From positions 60,562-124,561 of the forward strand of contig JAMZAV010001812.1 in the NCBI GenBank assembly GCA_024449915.1: 64,000 bases of DNA, read 5' to 3'. Origin of the DNA: Sweltsa coloradensis. Taxonomy: Eukaryota; Arthropoda; Insecta; Plecoptera; Chloroperlidae. The translations under genes and the position numbers were made by a program. Positions 9,610 to 19,918 of the stretch are shown piece after piece (the first letter of the stretch is position 1; the number at the start of each line of letters is the position of its first letter). A model generated the notes under the pieces. The model did not search any database and had not been told where the DNA came from. It saw only the letters and a list, made by a program, of their open reading frames with translations.

Positions 9610-11107
9610 ATGCAGAGCCAGTCAGTGGGGCCCACACATCGGAAGGTTACTGTGTACAACCCTCTACCCGGAGAAACCCCCTGGTTCCTGTCTGGGGAAA
9701 CACCGCCAGTGAAAGAAGGCTCCACCTCCGAGCTACCGTCACATCCACCTTCAGGCGATCAGGCAACACCTGTTGAACCACGCCTGGAAGAGACTGCTGC
9801 AGACTGTGACCCTGCCCCTGATGTTTCACTACTGGACTCATGCACTCCTTACGAAGAATTACCAATAGAACAATTGTGTACAGTAAAGGCTGAGATAAAT
9901 GACCCACTCTCCGTACATAAATATTCTACCAATGTAAAACTATCCAGGTTTGCAGTGAAACAAGAGTCTTGTTGCTCCACCTCCGAGCTACCATCACTTC
10001 CACCTTCAGGCGATCAGGCAACACCTGTTGAACCACGCCTGGAGGAGAATGATACCGACTATGATCCTTTACCAGCAACTACTTCTTTGGATTCTCCATA
10101 CGAGGAACTACCTATAGAAGAACCGCACGCAGTTAAGACTGCGAAGGATGACCCTCTCTTCTTTCACTCACCCTCAAATAAATATTCTGCTCATGTCAAA
10201 CTGGAGCAATTTCCAGTGAAACTTGATGATATCGATCATCTTCAGAAACAGTTGGGCAGTTGCAACCGTAGGTCATCCAGTCCCTACGCTCCCGGTCTGT
10301 CAGTTGTACATCCTCAGCTAATAGCGACACGAGAAAGTCACCCCCTTCAGCAAGACTCTTGCAACTTTGGCCCCTGTCACGTGGGAACAGAATCGGTCGC
10401 TTCACCTCACGACCATCCGTTACAACAGGTCTGGCCTGACAACATTAGACCTCACCTAGTCCTAATTGCAAGTCAAATTGAACCAAATTTCTTAGACACT
10501 CTTTTGGAATTGCCTGGTAGAATTATATCAAATCATCCAATTTCATTCAACAGTTCTCTCAAGTCTGAGTTGGAAGACGTTCCTATAACCAGCTTATCCT
10601 TAGATCCATTATTTGATGTTCTGCCAAAACCCTCAATACCTTGTGATAAAACTGATATTCGGATTCCAAGTCTACAATCAATAAGAAGCATTTATTTAAA
10701 TCCTTCCTCAGCTTTATCAAATCAAGAAAACAAAGTCTTGCGTGACCCACTTCAGTTGGAGGATTCAAAGTTCAACATTCAGTCTTGTTTTGTGAACCTT
10801 GGAGCGCGCATTGAGACGCGTCGAGTGAAAGCTGAAGGGGTGGTCGCCCCCCGTCATCAGGTGACCTCGGCTGGGGGCAGCCGGCACGGACGAGCAGCTG
10901 TTGAGCCTAAGATATATGTCCCGCTGGCTAACACTCGCCCCTGGTTCACCGTTCTTCCGGAGCCCAGGCTGTTAACAACGCGGCCTGTCAAGCTAGAGCT
11001 GGATGAAACCCCCTTGGCTCTCGCTGAGGGTCGGTCCACCTCGGAGTCACCTCGGACAACAGGTGAAAATGATGCAACCTGCTCATCACCATCCAACCAG
11101 ATCCAAG
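9610..11107 (+). CDS. Zinc-finger gene 1, coding exon 1 (SUMO-motif-rich N-terminal region)
   Basis: Encodes residues 1-499 and one base of codon 500; the donor is GGTACT at 11107-11112. The start ATG at 9610 is in CACAATGC context and matches gene 2. The region is acidic and rich in Pro and Ser, with no KRAB, BTB, SCAN or other domain that I recognise. An approximately 85-residue unit is duplicated (about 38-120 and 123-205), each beginning STSELPS and containing SGDQATPVEPRLEE and PYEELPIE. It has six hydrophobic-Lys-x-Glu motifs: VKAE 92, VKQE 116, VKLE 196, LKSE 318, VKAE 406 and VKLE 460. These are known consensus sites for SUMO attachment, often seen in DNA-binding repressors. Residues about 395-486 are nearly identical to gene 2. 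The frame runs on past the donor to 11172, but the conserved phase-1 junction with 16023 is preferred. Confidence 0.85.
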
Positions 11108-11590
11108 GTACTATATGGTCAGGAAAACTGGAAAACATTAGAAATAATATGCTTTTACATTGGTATTATTAGCAAATAGCGATGACATCTCATAGGGTAG
11201 CAAGATTTGAATCTGGTACTTCTGGGATTAAGGTAACCCGTAACCGCAACCCGAATCCTGAACGCCTAAATGATGTAATTTCAAGTCCTGCTACTAGTAA
11301 TTACCAAACAGCACAATAGAGCTTACAACTAAACTTATATACGGGTCAGCTTTGATCATCTGTCTGATTGTGAGCGAGTGAGTGAGTGAGTGAGTGAGTG
11401 AGTGAGTGAGTGAGGGAGTGAGTGAGTGAGTGAGTGAGTGAGTGAGTGAGTGAGTGAGTGAGTGAGTGAGTGAGTGAGTGAGTGTCTAATAAATAATATA
11501 ATTATCTAATAATGTTTTCTGTTTATTCACCTCTGTTGATAACTAAAGTAGATTAAAGATCTTTACACAAGAACATTAATCTCACATCAG
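11108..11590 (+). other. Start of gene 1 intron, ancestral part
   Basis: Aligns with the 428-bp intron of gene 2 along its length, including the GAGT tract at 11377-11484 and the following CTAATAA and TTTACACAAG blocks. It ends at CATCAG, where a transposon has inserted. Confidence 0.7.
11373..11484 (+). repeat. (GAGT)n microsatellite
   Basis: About 27 tetranucleotide repeats with a GAGC and a GAGG interruption. A shorter tract of the same repeat sits at the same place in the intron of gene 2 (63193-63258), so the tract predates the gene duplication. Confidence 0.95.
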
Positions 11591-12105
11591 GACCCCTATT
11601 CTCGAGTTTTCTCACTGGCTTTTCACGGCGTGAAATGGGCGTGTGATGTGAGTTCACTCACTGATGGCGGGTTGCTATTCTCGACTCCCGATTTCGCGTG
11701 TTTTGTGAGTGAACTCACTCACTCAATCACTCGAAGTCACTGTCACGATTGAAAAACCTTGTGACTTCTCTCACAAAGCAATTTTGCCGTCATATTGATT
11801 ATAAAATAGCATGTTTACACTTCTTTAATATAAGTTAGAATATAATTTTTACGTTGAATGTATCATCAATAACGGCATAGACATAAAATATTTTCCTACC
11901 CCCTGCGCAAGCCTACCCTTGGCTCCTACCGTCGAGATATAAACAAGCCACATCGCCGCAAAATTCATCACATAATGTTTTGTTATTATTATTATTTTAT
12001 TCCAACATGTCGACATACAATCACATTGCTGGAGGTAAGAAATAAGAGCATAGCCCCATAACACAAAGTGTCTTACCACCAGGACAATATACACAATACA
12101 ATAAT

Positions 12106-13761
12106 TGGATGAGCGTAGCGAGCGAAGCGAAGATTACATTTCACTACACTGGAGAAAAAAAACCGGAATGTTTTTTTTTTTTTTTTTTTTTTCTGTATTT
12201 TGTGTGTCTGTTTTAACACGATTCCGGCTAAACCGATCCTCCAATTGCGATGAAATTTTATGGAGCCCTTTGAAATCTCTGAACGAAGAACTGCCACGTT
12301 TTTGAGCGCAATCAAAAAATTATTTCTCATGAAAATCGCAATTTTAAGATTTTTTTCGATTTTTAAAAAATTTCTTCAGCTTATAACACCTACATGCTTT
12401 GTCCGATTTAAATGATTTTTTCACAGAACCTAAATTTTATGAATTATGTATTTCGTGTGAAATTTGAGCGCAATCAAAAAACTATTTCTCATGAAATCGA
12501 AATTTTACGTTTATTTTTTTTTTTTAAAACAATTCTTTGATTTTATAACACCTATTTGCTTTATCCTATTGTAAAATTTTTTTCACAGACCTTAATTTTA
12601 TAAATTCATATATTTGTGTAAAATTTGTCCCGCAATTGAATAATTATTTCTTATGAAAATTTCAATATTACGATTTTTTCCTTTTTTTAAATTACAATTA
12701 ATCAAAAAAATAAAAATTTAGGTTAATTTTCCCATTTAATTTAATTTAATTAAAAAAAATCTTCAACTTATAATGGCATTCACGCCGACAATTCAGTGGA
12801 GGAACATAGGGCCACACTCGACATTGGTCTTTTTCAAGACCCCAATGTTGCCAATCATAGCTGAAAGGTTGACGAAGGTTTTCAATAAAATATTGGTTTA
12901 CTGCTGTCAGCCACTCACCCCGTCTTCATTTAAATTCCAACTCGAGAAAAGGTACTGAAAACAACCATGCATATGCCATTGCATTATAACAAGCGTTATT
13001 TTAACGTTTTCATAATTATAAGTATGTTAATCAATTCCTTGTCAAAAGATGGGTCTGTGGGTTTTTTAATTTTAATTTTAACCAAATATTAAGATTTGTT
13101 CGCAAAATAACTTGACAATGTATTAACTTATTTTACGTCTTCCTATGCAGTTATAAAAACTGTTTTACAAAGGGACAACTAAATTAAATTATTATATCCC
13201 TATATACACATGGATAACGGTGAAATCCGTGTACACAAGAGTGAAGGAAATCCTGGATCGAACGTGGAACGCAGGACAACAGTAATATGAAATCAACCCA
13301 CGGGTTCCGCAGTGGTTTATAAACTATTGAAGGGTACTTTGCAATTAATTGCAAAACAAAATAACATAAACTTTTGATATGATTTAATCGGATATTTTTT
13401 TTAAAAACGAAGATAAACACTTCCCCAAAAAAAACGAAAATGCTTAGAAAAATGTAATAAGCCCAATGAATTTATTAAAATAGAGATAAGTCCTATCAAC
13501 TTCACTTTTAGTTTAGAGACAGTATTCGTCTTTTGCACAAGGGGGTTCACTTTGATACCAAACACTCCGGAGCATTTTTTCAGTTGGAACCCTTTCTAAG
13601 GGTTGTACAAAATGCGAATTTGTTGCCCACTGAACAGTCGATGTGAACTCCATTATAGTAATGATTTTTTCACAGAACAACAGAAAATCCGCTAACACAT
13701 GGCAGCTCAATGCACCAATTCGCTCATCCAACAACGCGGCGGGACTTAAGCGTTTTCCTAG
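12106..13761 (+). mobile_element. Helentron-like element, family B, split by a nested transposon
   Basis: The 5' end TGGATGAGCGTAGCGAGCG at 12106 follows a T. The 3' end CGTTTTCCTAG at 13761 is followed by T. Removing 12771-13655 and one TA restores a continuous family B element of about 770 bp: the CTTCAACTTA and GTAATGATTTTTTCACAG halves join exactly as in the copy at 4865-5640 read in reverse. Confidence 0.85.
12771..13655. mobile_element. 885-bp TIR element with TA target duplication, nested in family B
   Basis: Begins TAATGGCATTCACGCCGAC and ends with the inverse (GTCGATGTGAACTCCATTA). About 29 bases at each end pair, up to TTCAGTGG. TA is duplicated on both sides (12769-12770, 13656-13657), and the flanks rejoin into an intact family B sequence. 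A TA duplication is typical of Tc1/mariner-type elements. There is no transposase; the interior is AT-rich with only short frames, two of which begin inside the ends (MAFTPTIQW and MEFTSTVQW). Confidence 0.8.
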
Positions 13762-13799
13762 TAGAATATACATAACACATTCAACAATATAAAACACAT

Positions 13800-13975
13800 A
13801 ATAACAATATACTCAATAATATCAATATTAGAAAAACACAAAATATCACAAAAAATTACTCATAGATAACACACATAAATGTAATATTAAATGATGGCAA
13901 GTGTGAGTGTGAATTTGAGTGTGAATGTGAATATGAGTGTATGTGTACATGTGAGTGAGTGAGTATGTACTTGAT
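13800..13975. repeat. Low-complexity TGAGTG/GTGAAT stretch
   Basis: AATAT-rich sequence, then imperfect GTGTGAGTGTGAAT repeats to about 13965, directly before the next element. Nothing coding. Confidence 0.5.
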
Positions 13976-14742
13976 TGGATGAGCGAAGCGAAGACTTCAA
14001 TTTCACCGACCCCCCAAAACATTTAGCTTGGGTGTTTTTTTGTTTGGTTTTTTTGTTTGTTTTTTTGTTTTTCCGTCTGTTTGTTCGCTCTCTACCGGGA
14101 AAACGGCATACCCGATCTTGATGAAAATTGTAGGGGGCCTTCGAAATCTCTGAACTTAGAGTTGCTACGTTTTTGGGTACAATCAAAGAAATATTTCTCA
14201 TGAATATCGTACTTTTACGATTTTTTTCGAATTTTAGTGCGATATTTTCGTGACATTTGGGCCGATTCTGACCAAACGGGTAAGGCTACAACGTTCATAT
14301 TTCACATGGACATTAAAGTAATGGTAATGTATTGCTTTTGAAAGAAAAAGTTGAAAAAGTTAGCCGTAATCTATAGAAAAAAAGCTTTTTAATATAAGTT
14401 CTTTGATTTTTTGTACGATATTTTCGTGCCATTGGGCCAATTCTGACCAAAACGGGTGGGGCTACAACGTTCATATTATACATGGACATTAAGGTTATGG
14501 TGATTTTACCTTTGAAAGAAAAAGTTGAAAAAGCTAGCCAGAATCCATAGAAATAAGCTTTTAATATAGGTTTTTTAACGTTAAATAATACCAATTGACA
14601 AGAAACAATAGCAACTTGACAACAATCACCTACAATGCGTAGGCAGCAAACCAAAGCACTTACAAAAGTAAAGATATCCCACGCAAACTAAAAATTTAAA
14701 AAGCTCATCCATCAACGCGGCGGGACTTTAGCGTTTTCCTAG
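13976..14742 (+). mobile_element. Helentron-like element, family A, complete, internal duplication
   Basis: 5' TGGATGAGCGAAGCGAAG follows T at 13975. The 3' end AGCGTTTTCCTAG is followed by T. The central block with GATTCTGACCAAACGGGT occurs twice (about 14265 and 14435), against three times in the minus copy at 2574-3501. The 3' hairpin arms are AACGC and GCGTT. Confidence 0.8.
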
Positions 14743-14748
14743 TACTAA

Positions 14749-14800
14749 GAAGCTTCGCAAAAGCTTTTTTTAGTCGCGTTGATGGATGAGCTTTTTAATA
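14749..14800 (-). mobile_element. Family A alternative 3' end, fragment
   Basis: GAAGCTTCGCAAAAGC, TTTTTTTAGTCGCGTTG and GGATGAGC on +, the alternative terminus also seen at 565 and 47527. The element body is missing. Confidence 0.55.
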
Positions 14801-14989
14801 ATAAAATGTTAATATTAATTTTTTTAAATAATAAAAACATATTAACACGGCCTATACAAAGCAATCATTAGGTCTGTTGGATCTTTGATTGTTTGTAACA
14901 AGGCTGTGAGTAAGGTATAAAATCTCATGTGAAGTTTTCATACAAGGCTGTGAAAAAGGTCTTAAATCTATCTATATTTTTGTGCTATT

Positions 14990-15511
14990 TGGGCGGATTC
15001 TGACAAAACGGGTGGGGCTACAACGTTGTGTATTGACTTTTGAAAGAAAAAGTTGAATAAGTTAGCCAGAATCTATAGAAATAAAGGTTTTAATATTTAA
15101 CACCTCAAAAACTCAAATAAAAACCTTTATTTCTATAGATTCTGGCTAGCCTTTTCAACTTTTTCTTTCAAACGTCAATACATCATCATTTCTTTAATGT
15201 GCATGTGAAATATGAACGTTGTAGCCCCACCTGTTTAGTCAGAATCGGCAAAAATGTCACGAAAATATCGCACTAAAAATCGAAAAAAAATCGTAAAAGT
15301 ACGATATTCATGAGAAATATTTCTTCGATTGTACCCAAAAACGTAGCAAGTCTAAGTTCAGAGATTTCGAAGGTCCCCTTAAATTTTCATCAAGATCGTA
15401 TATGCCGTTTGCCCGGTAGAGAGCAAACAAACAGACAGAAAAAAAAAAAAAACACCCGAGCCAAATTTTTCGGGGGGTCGGTGAAATTGAAGTCTTCGCT
15501 TCGCTCATCCA
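14990..15511. mobile_element. Two family A fragments joined head to head
   Basis: 14990-15095 is a + fragment from the GATTCTGAC block to AAATAAAGGTTTTAAT. 15096-15511 is a minus fragment ending at CTCATCCA (T|T context). The two share the AAACCTTTATTTCTATAGAT block in inverted order, so this part can fold back. Confidence 0.65.
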
Positions 15512-16022
15512 ATTAAAACATACCCCATAACTGTAGATAACACAGTTTTATAATTAAATATTTTTTCATGCCGGGTTTTCACAGTTTAGTATTAACTTTA
15601 CTTTATTCATGTTATTTCGCCAGCTTCATGACATAATGCGCTTAAGTAGCCTACGAGGGAGCAACTTAACTCAACTCCTAGTCCTAGCAAGCAAGTGCAT
15701 CGCATCACTGCTACCCCCACCGCTCTGCGTGTCCCGTTAGACGAGCCAAGGGAGGGTTGCTATTGGCCGGGTGAAACAACTGTTTTCAAACTATTTGAAT
15801 CCTATTGGTTAGTGGTTCGCGGGGCAAAATTGGTTAGCCTTGTTGAAGGGTCCCAGTGAGAGCCTTGTGAGTGTGAGAATTCGTTCTCAATTTTCTCGAG
15901 AATAGCATTTGGTGCGTTTTGTGACTCACACATCGCAATCAATCACATGGGTGGGAATTTTCACGAATTTCGAGAATATGGGTCCAGCTACAAATCTGAT
16001 TGAGTTGTATATGATGTTGTAG
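15512..16022. other. End of the intron transposon and 3' splice site
   Basis: Unassigned transposon interior up to 15984. Intron sequence shared with gene 2 (ATCTGATTGAGTTGT) follows, and the acceptor TGATGTTGTAG ends at 16022. Confidence 0.6.
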
Positions 16023-17647
16023 ATGGAACCAAGTCTCCTCGTCACAACCATCAGCCGGACGACTCAACGCCAGACACTGAGGTTGTTCGCAAGTCTCCTG
16101 CCCGGAAGATCAACCAAGGTAACAAGCGTAACGCCTCCAAGAAGGGGGTGGGACAGCCGCGCAAACTGAAAGACAGCAACAGGGGTGGTGAGCAAAGAAC
16201 AACAGGGACATTTTACTGCAATATCTGCTCTAAAAAATATAAATTAAAAAATAGTCTAAGACGTCACATGGTCACCCACACGAATAGCTTTCGTTGTCCA
16301 TCACCATGTAGTAAAACATTTGGAGATGCTGTCTCACTTAAAACACACTCTTACACTCATATGGATAGGAAACCGTTCACTTGTGCAGAGTGTGGCAAAG
16401 GATTCCATAGAAAATGTAACCTCTCAGACCATCTACGCACTCACAGTGAACACAGGCCATTCAAGTGTACATGTGGTAAAGCGTACAAATATGCGAATTC
16501 CCTGAAGACTCACGCAAATATTCATTTGGCCAAAAAAACGTTCTTTTGCTCTTTCTGCGACAAGGGTTTCATTGAAAAAAGAGACCTCACACAGCATGTG
16601 CTGTTTCATTTGGGAGCTGTTCCTAAACTGTTCACTTGCCCAGAATGTGGAAAGAATTTAAGAAGTGTCAGATCACTTAAATTGCACACTTACACTCATC
16701 TCTCAGTTAGGCCTGAAGCTTGTGAACTCTGCGATAAATCCTTTGCAGACAAGTCACAGCTCAAAAAACATATGGTCACACATAGCAGCACTAAGGCACA
16801 CAAGTGCTCTTTTTGTTTTAAAGCATTTAAGATTATTTCCAATCTGAAGAGCCATTGCTTCATACATACTGGTGAGAAACGTTATTTGTGTGCCTTGTGT
16901 GATAAGGGTTTTATTGGGAAGTCTGACCTTGAAAAACACATGCTTACACACAGTGAAGACCGACCGTTCAAGTGTCTGCACCAAACGTGTGGCAAAACCT
17001 TCAAGAGTGCAATCAATCTTAAACTACACTCTATGTACCATAGTGAGAAAAGTTTCATCTGTGATTTGTGTGGAAAATGTTTTGCAATGAAGTCTTGTCT
17101 TACAAGGCATATGATAACTCACAGCAATGAGAGGCCCTTTAAATGTGACTGTGGAAAAGATTTTAAATGTGCATCTTCACTGAGAAAACATTCGTCAACA
17201 CACATGGCTAACAGGAAATTGTTCAGGTGTAAGATTTGTGGCAAGAAACTTTCTAGACAATCATATTTGAAAATCCACATGTTTTCTCACAGTGCGACAA
17301 GCCCATTTCCGTGTAAAGTTTGCGACAAGACATTCAAACATCCGCAAGCTCTCAAAGACCACTCAAGATATCACGATCCGCGCACAACATCAGTGTGTAA
17401 GATTTGCAATAAAAGCTTCATTACTAAATCTCAGCTGGGTTATCACACCCAACGTGCACACTTAAAGGAGAAAGTATTTAAGTGCCCGACCTGCTCTAAA
17501 GAATTTTGTACTTTAAATGATATGCAGACACACTTAAAGAGACACTTAAAGTCCAGACAATTCCAGTGTGACATCTGTTTAAAAAGATTTTATAGTAAAG
17601 GTAATATCATTAAACACATGCAGACTCACAGGGGCAGAAAGGAATAG
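16023..17647 (+). CDS. Zinc-finger gene 1, coding exon 2 (17 C2H2 fingers)
   Basis: Encodes residues 500-1040 and the TAG stop. It opens with a basic linker (TKSPRHNHQ, VRKSPARK, NKRNASKKG) that could act in nuclear import. Seventeen C2H2 fingers follow, residues about 563-1036, most with the FxCxxCxKxF..L..HxxxH pattern. The product should be a nuclear sequence-specific DNA-binding protein; the target is unknown. Fingers 2 and 10 have wider Cys spacing (CPSPC and CLHQTC). Fingers 4 and 12 have CxC in place of CxxC (FKCTCGK, FKCDCGK). Few linkers match the TGEKP form; THSE and THSN variants dominate. A GTG at 16148 opens a 499-codon frame, but splicing from exon 1 keeps the same frame from 16023, so no internal start is needed. 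Confidence 0.9.
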
Positions 17648-18250
17648 AAATACACTGTGAGCTAATGCACTTGAAGATTATATATCCCACACAAACACAA
17701 TTGTGCCTATCAATACATAATACATGTAGGGCTGGTTTGCAGAACCTACCTTCATTATCTCTTTATTAACCCTGGCATCAGAGTAAACAAGTTAATTTAA
17801 ACGATGAGACTTATTGATTGACTGATTGTTATTAGGTATTATTTAATTAATATTATCTCTTCCTACTTGAGGCAATTATAGCAGTTAGTGTAGTTTTAAT
17901 GGAATTTAAAATAACTAATTGAAAAACTAATACTGTATTTTTCCAAATCGTATGTAGCCTTGAATTTAAGACGACCCCCTATTTTCAGGATGATTAATTT
18001 GATTTAAAAAACATTTAACGATGAGAATTAAAAGCTATTTAGTCATTATTTTACTTGCATTATGTGCATATTTTACTTACTTACTGTGGGAGGGAGATGG
18101 TGAGATGGTGCAAGGACAGAAGAAAGCTGAGCTAGTGTTGCTGCAAGTGAATGGTGAAGATGATTTGTTAAGCTTGGCAGGCCGGGGCTGATTCTGTGAC
18201 GCCCAAGATCAATTATTTGAAGATGTAAAAGTTAACTTAAATTAATACAT
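17648..18250 (+). other. 3' flank of gene 1, probable 3' UTR
   Basis: AT-rich, with no open frame of note. The first clear AATAAA motifs are at about 18371-18390, inside the tail of a LINE-like repeat, so that repeat may supply the polyadenylation signal. This is inference only. Confidence 0.35.
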
Positions 18251-18257
18251 TGTTGCT

Positions 18258-18392
18258 GCAATAGTTCCTTACGGTAGTTCATTGTTGTGTATGTATCTAT
18301 GCTATTAGATTTATTTAGTTGTCGTCCTTTGTAAATCAGTTTTTTTAATGCATAGAATAGACTTTAAAATCAATAAATAATAAATAAATGGA
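18258..18392 (+). repeat. LINE-like 3' tail
   Basis: Contains TTCATTGTTGTGTATGTATC, TAGATTTATTTAGTTGTC, GTAAATCAGTTTTT and an AATAAATAATAAATAAA end. The same series occurs at 32222-32340 (+) and, in reverse, at 44086-44145. A fixed 3' sequence with a short A-rich repeat end in copies of differing length is typical of non-LTR retrotransposon ends. Confidence 0.5.
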
Positions 18393-18682
18393 GGAAACAT
18401 GCCTTTCTCCAACGAAATGATGTTTGACATAGTGAAGCAATAGATATATAATAATAACATATGAATACATTTTGACATTCTATATTGATAACCTTGTAGT
18501 GTGGGGCCAAAATGAAAACGAAACAATACAATATCACTCTAGCTCTAATAGATCCAAACTACCTGTCATTATCGTTCTCAATGTATTTAAGGGAAAAACA
18601 AAACCATATTCAAACTAATGTTTTCTTATATTACAAATTTGGTTCAAACTAATAAACTCTCCACTATTAATTGCACATACAG

Positions 18683-19020
18683 GAGAATTTTTTTGAGTGA
18701 GTCATGTGTTGAGTACCCGGTAATATTACGTTTCTTCTCCCTACCTTAGCCCTCCGTAGCCTATCATAGGCTAGAGTGGCGCATTATTGCCTTGCAGTTG
18801 ACGCGCCCTTTTACCAACTAAACTTAAAAACCCTATTATTTATACGAATATAATTGTCAAACTTGAATGCAAATGTTCCCGGGTACTCAACACACGACTC
18901 GCTCACTCATCTCAAACCGACTTTGGCGTTTCCCTAGTCTAGTTGGCTAAGACGCCCTTATAGCCAAAATGTGGGAGACGTGGGTTCAATTCCCTGGTCG
19001 AAAAAGATTTGATTCTTTCT
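18683..19020 (+). mobile_element. Family F fragment: palindromic Helentron 3' end joined to tRNA-like SINE
   Basis: 18683-18937 is a near-palindrome with arms GAGTGAGTCATGTGTTGAGT and its inverse. It ends AACCGACTTTGGCGTTTCCCTAG followed by T, although the terminal bases of the left arm are missing. From 18935 it runs directly into a tRNA-like head (TCTAGTTGGCTAAGACG, then GGGTTCAATTCC) and a TTTCTGG tail. The same junction recurs at 43800, 46501 and 51970. Confidence 0.6.
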
Positions 19021-19465
19021 GGAGTCCCGCCGCGTTGTTGGATGAGCGTAATTGGTGCATTGAGCTGCCATGTGTTATGCGGATTTTCTATTGTTCTGTG
19101 AAAATATCATTTCTCAGATGAAGATTTTTTAAATTAAATTAAATTTAAAAGAATTAACTTAAATTTTTAATTTTTTTATTAATCGTAATTTTAAAAAGGG
19201 GAAAAATCGTAATATTGAAATTTTCATAAGAAATAATTATTCGATTGCGCACAAATTTTACAAGAATATATTAATTCATAAAATTAAGGTTCTGTGAAAA
19301 AATCATTACAATCGGACAAAGCATGTATGTGTTGTAAGTCAAAGAATTTTTTTTAAAAATCGAAAAAAATCGTAAAATTGCAATTTTCATAGGAAATAAT
19401 TTTCCGATTGAGCTTAAAAACGTGGCAGTTCAGAGTTTAAAGATTTCGAAGACCTCTGTAATATA
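19021..19465 (-). mobile_element. Helentron-like element, family B, truncated both ends
   Basis: Starts inside the 3' hairpin (AGTCCCGCCGCGTTG), continues through GCATTGAGCTGCCATGTG and two copies of the TTCTGTGAAAA module, and stops at the AGATTTCGAAGACCTC block. Confidence 0.65.
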
Positions 19466-19918
19466 GTGATGAAATTTGATCACTACTCATCGATTATTGA
19501 TTATCAATCAATAGTATTTAGGCATAACTTATCAACAATGCCAGCTATAGTTAAGCATAGGACAATAGGACAATAGATAGATAGACAAACAACTGGCATG
19601 GATTGGGTCTGTCCAATTCATGATTAGCAATCATTGGATGGATAAATAAATATTGGTTACAACCAATATTGATTTATCATACCAGTGGTTGGAAAGCCTA
19701 TTGGGCTGGATTCCCACACAATCATTGTTACGTCACAGATCACAGAGCACATGGCGGGTCAGTATCTCTTAGTACGTGACTTGTAACTGATTAGCTGTAG
19801 CTGACTCGGCAGTACTGTCGACGTCACGAGTATTGCTACCTGGATGCAACAGATGGAAGATCGTGTGTTGCATTCAAGATTGTTTTATGAACAACTGTAC
19901 CTCCATTGATTTAACATT
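19466..19918. other. Unassigned, small palindromes
   Basis: AT-rich. One hairpin is visible near 19640-19680 (ATAAATATTGGTT and its inverse AACCAATATTGATTTAT). No gene is recognised. The end of this stretch may belong to the degraded upstream part of the next element. Confidence 0.4.

Larger units (their letters stand above)
11591..15984. mobile_element. 4.4-kb TIR transposon in the gene 1 intron, host to nested elements
   Basis: The intron of gene 2 lacks this segment. It begins GACCCCTATTCTCGAG and ends with the inverse TCGAGAATATGGGTC. It is flanked by a 3-base duplication, CAG, at 11588-11590 and 15985-15987. A second inverted pair lies inside each end (GCTATTCTCGA and GTTTTGTGAGT near 11672-11710, inverse near 15880-15925). 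A 3-base CWG-type duplication is known from PIF/Harbinger relatives, but no transposase remains, so the superfamily is open. Much of the interior is later insertions (12106-13761, 13976-14742, 14990-15511). Confidence 0.7.

Noticed and set aside
11108..11172. Exon 1 continuing to the stop at 11172
   Set aside because: Similarity between the genes falls off as coding sequence at the GT; the phase-1 junction to the zinc-finger exon is conserved in both.
16148..16150. GTG at 16148 as start of a separate 499-residue zinc-finger gene
   Set aside because: The frame is open back to the splice acceptor at 16022 and joins exon 1 in phase in both paralogues.
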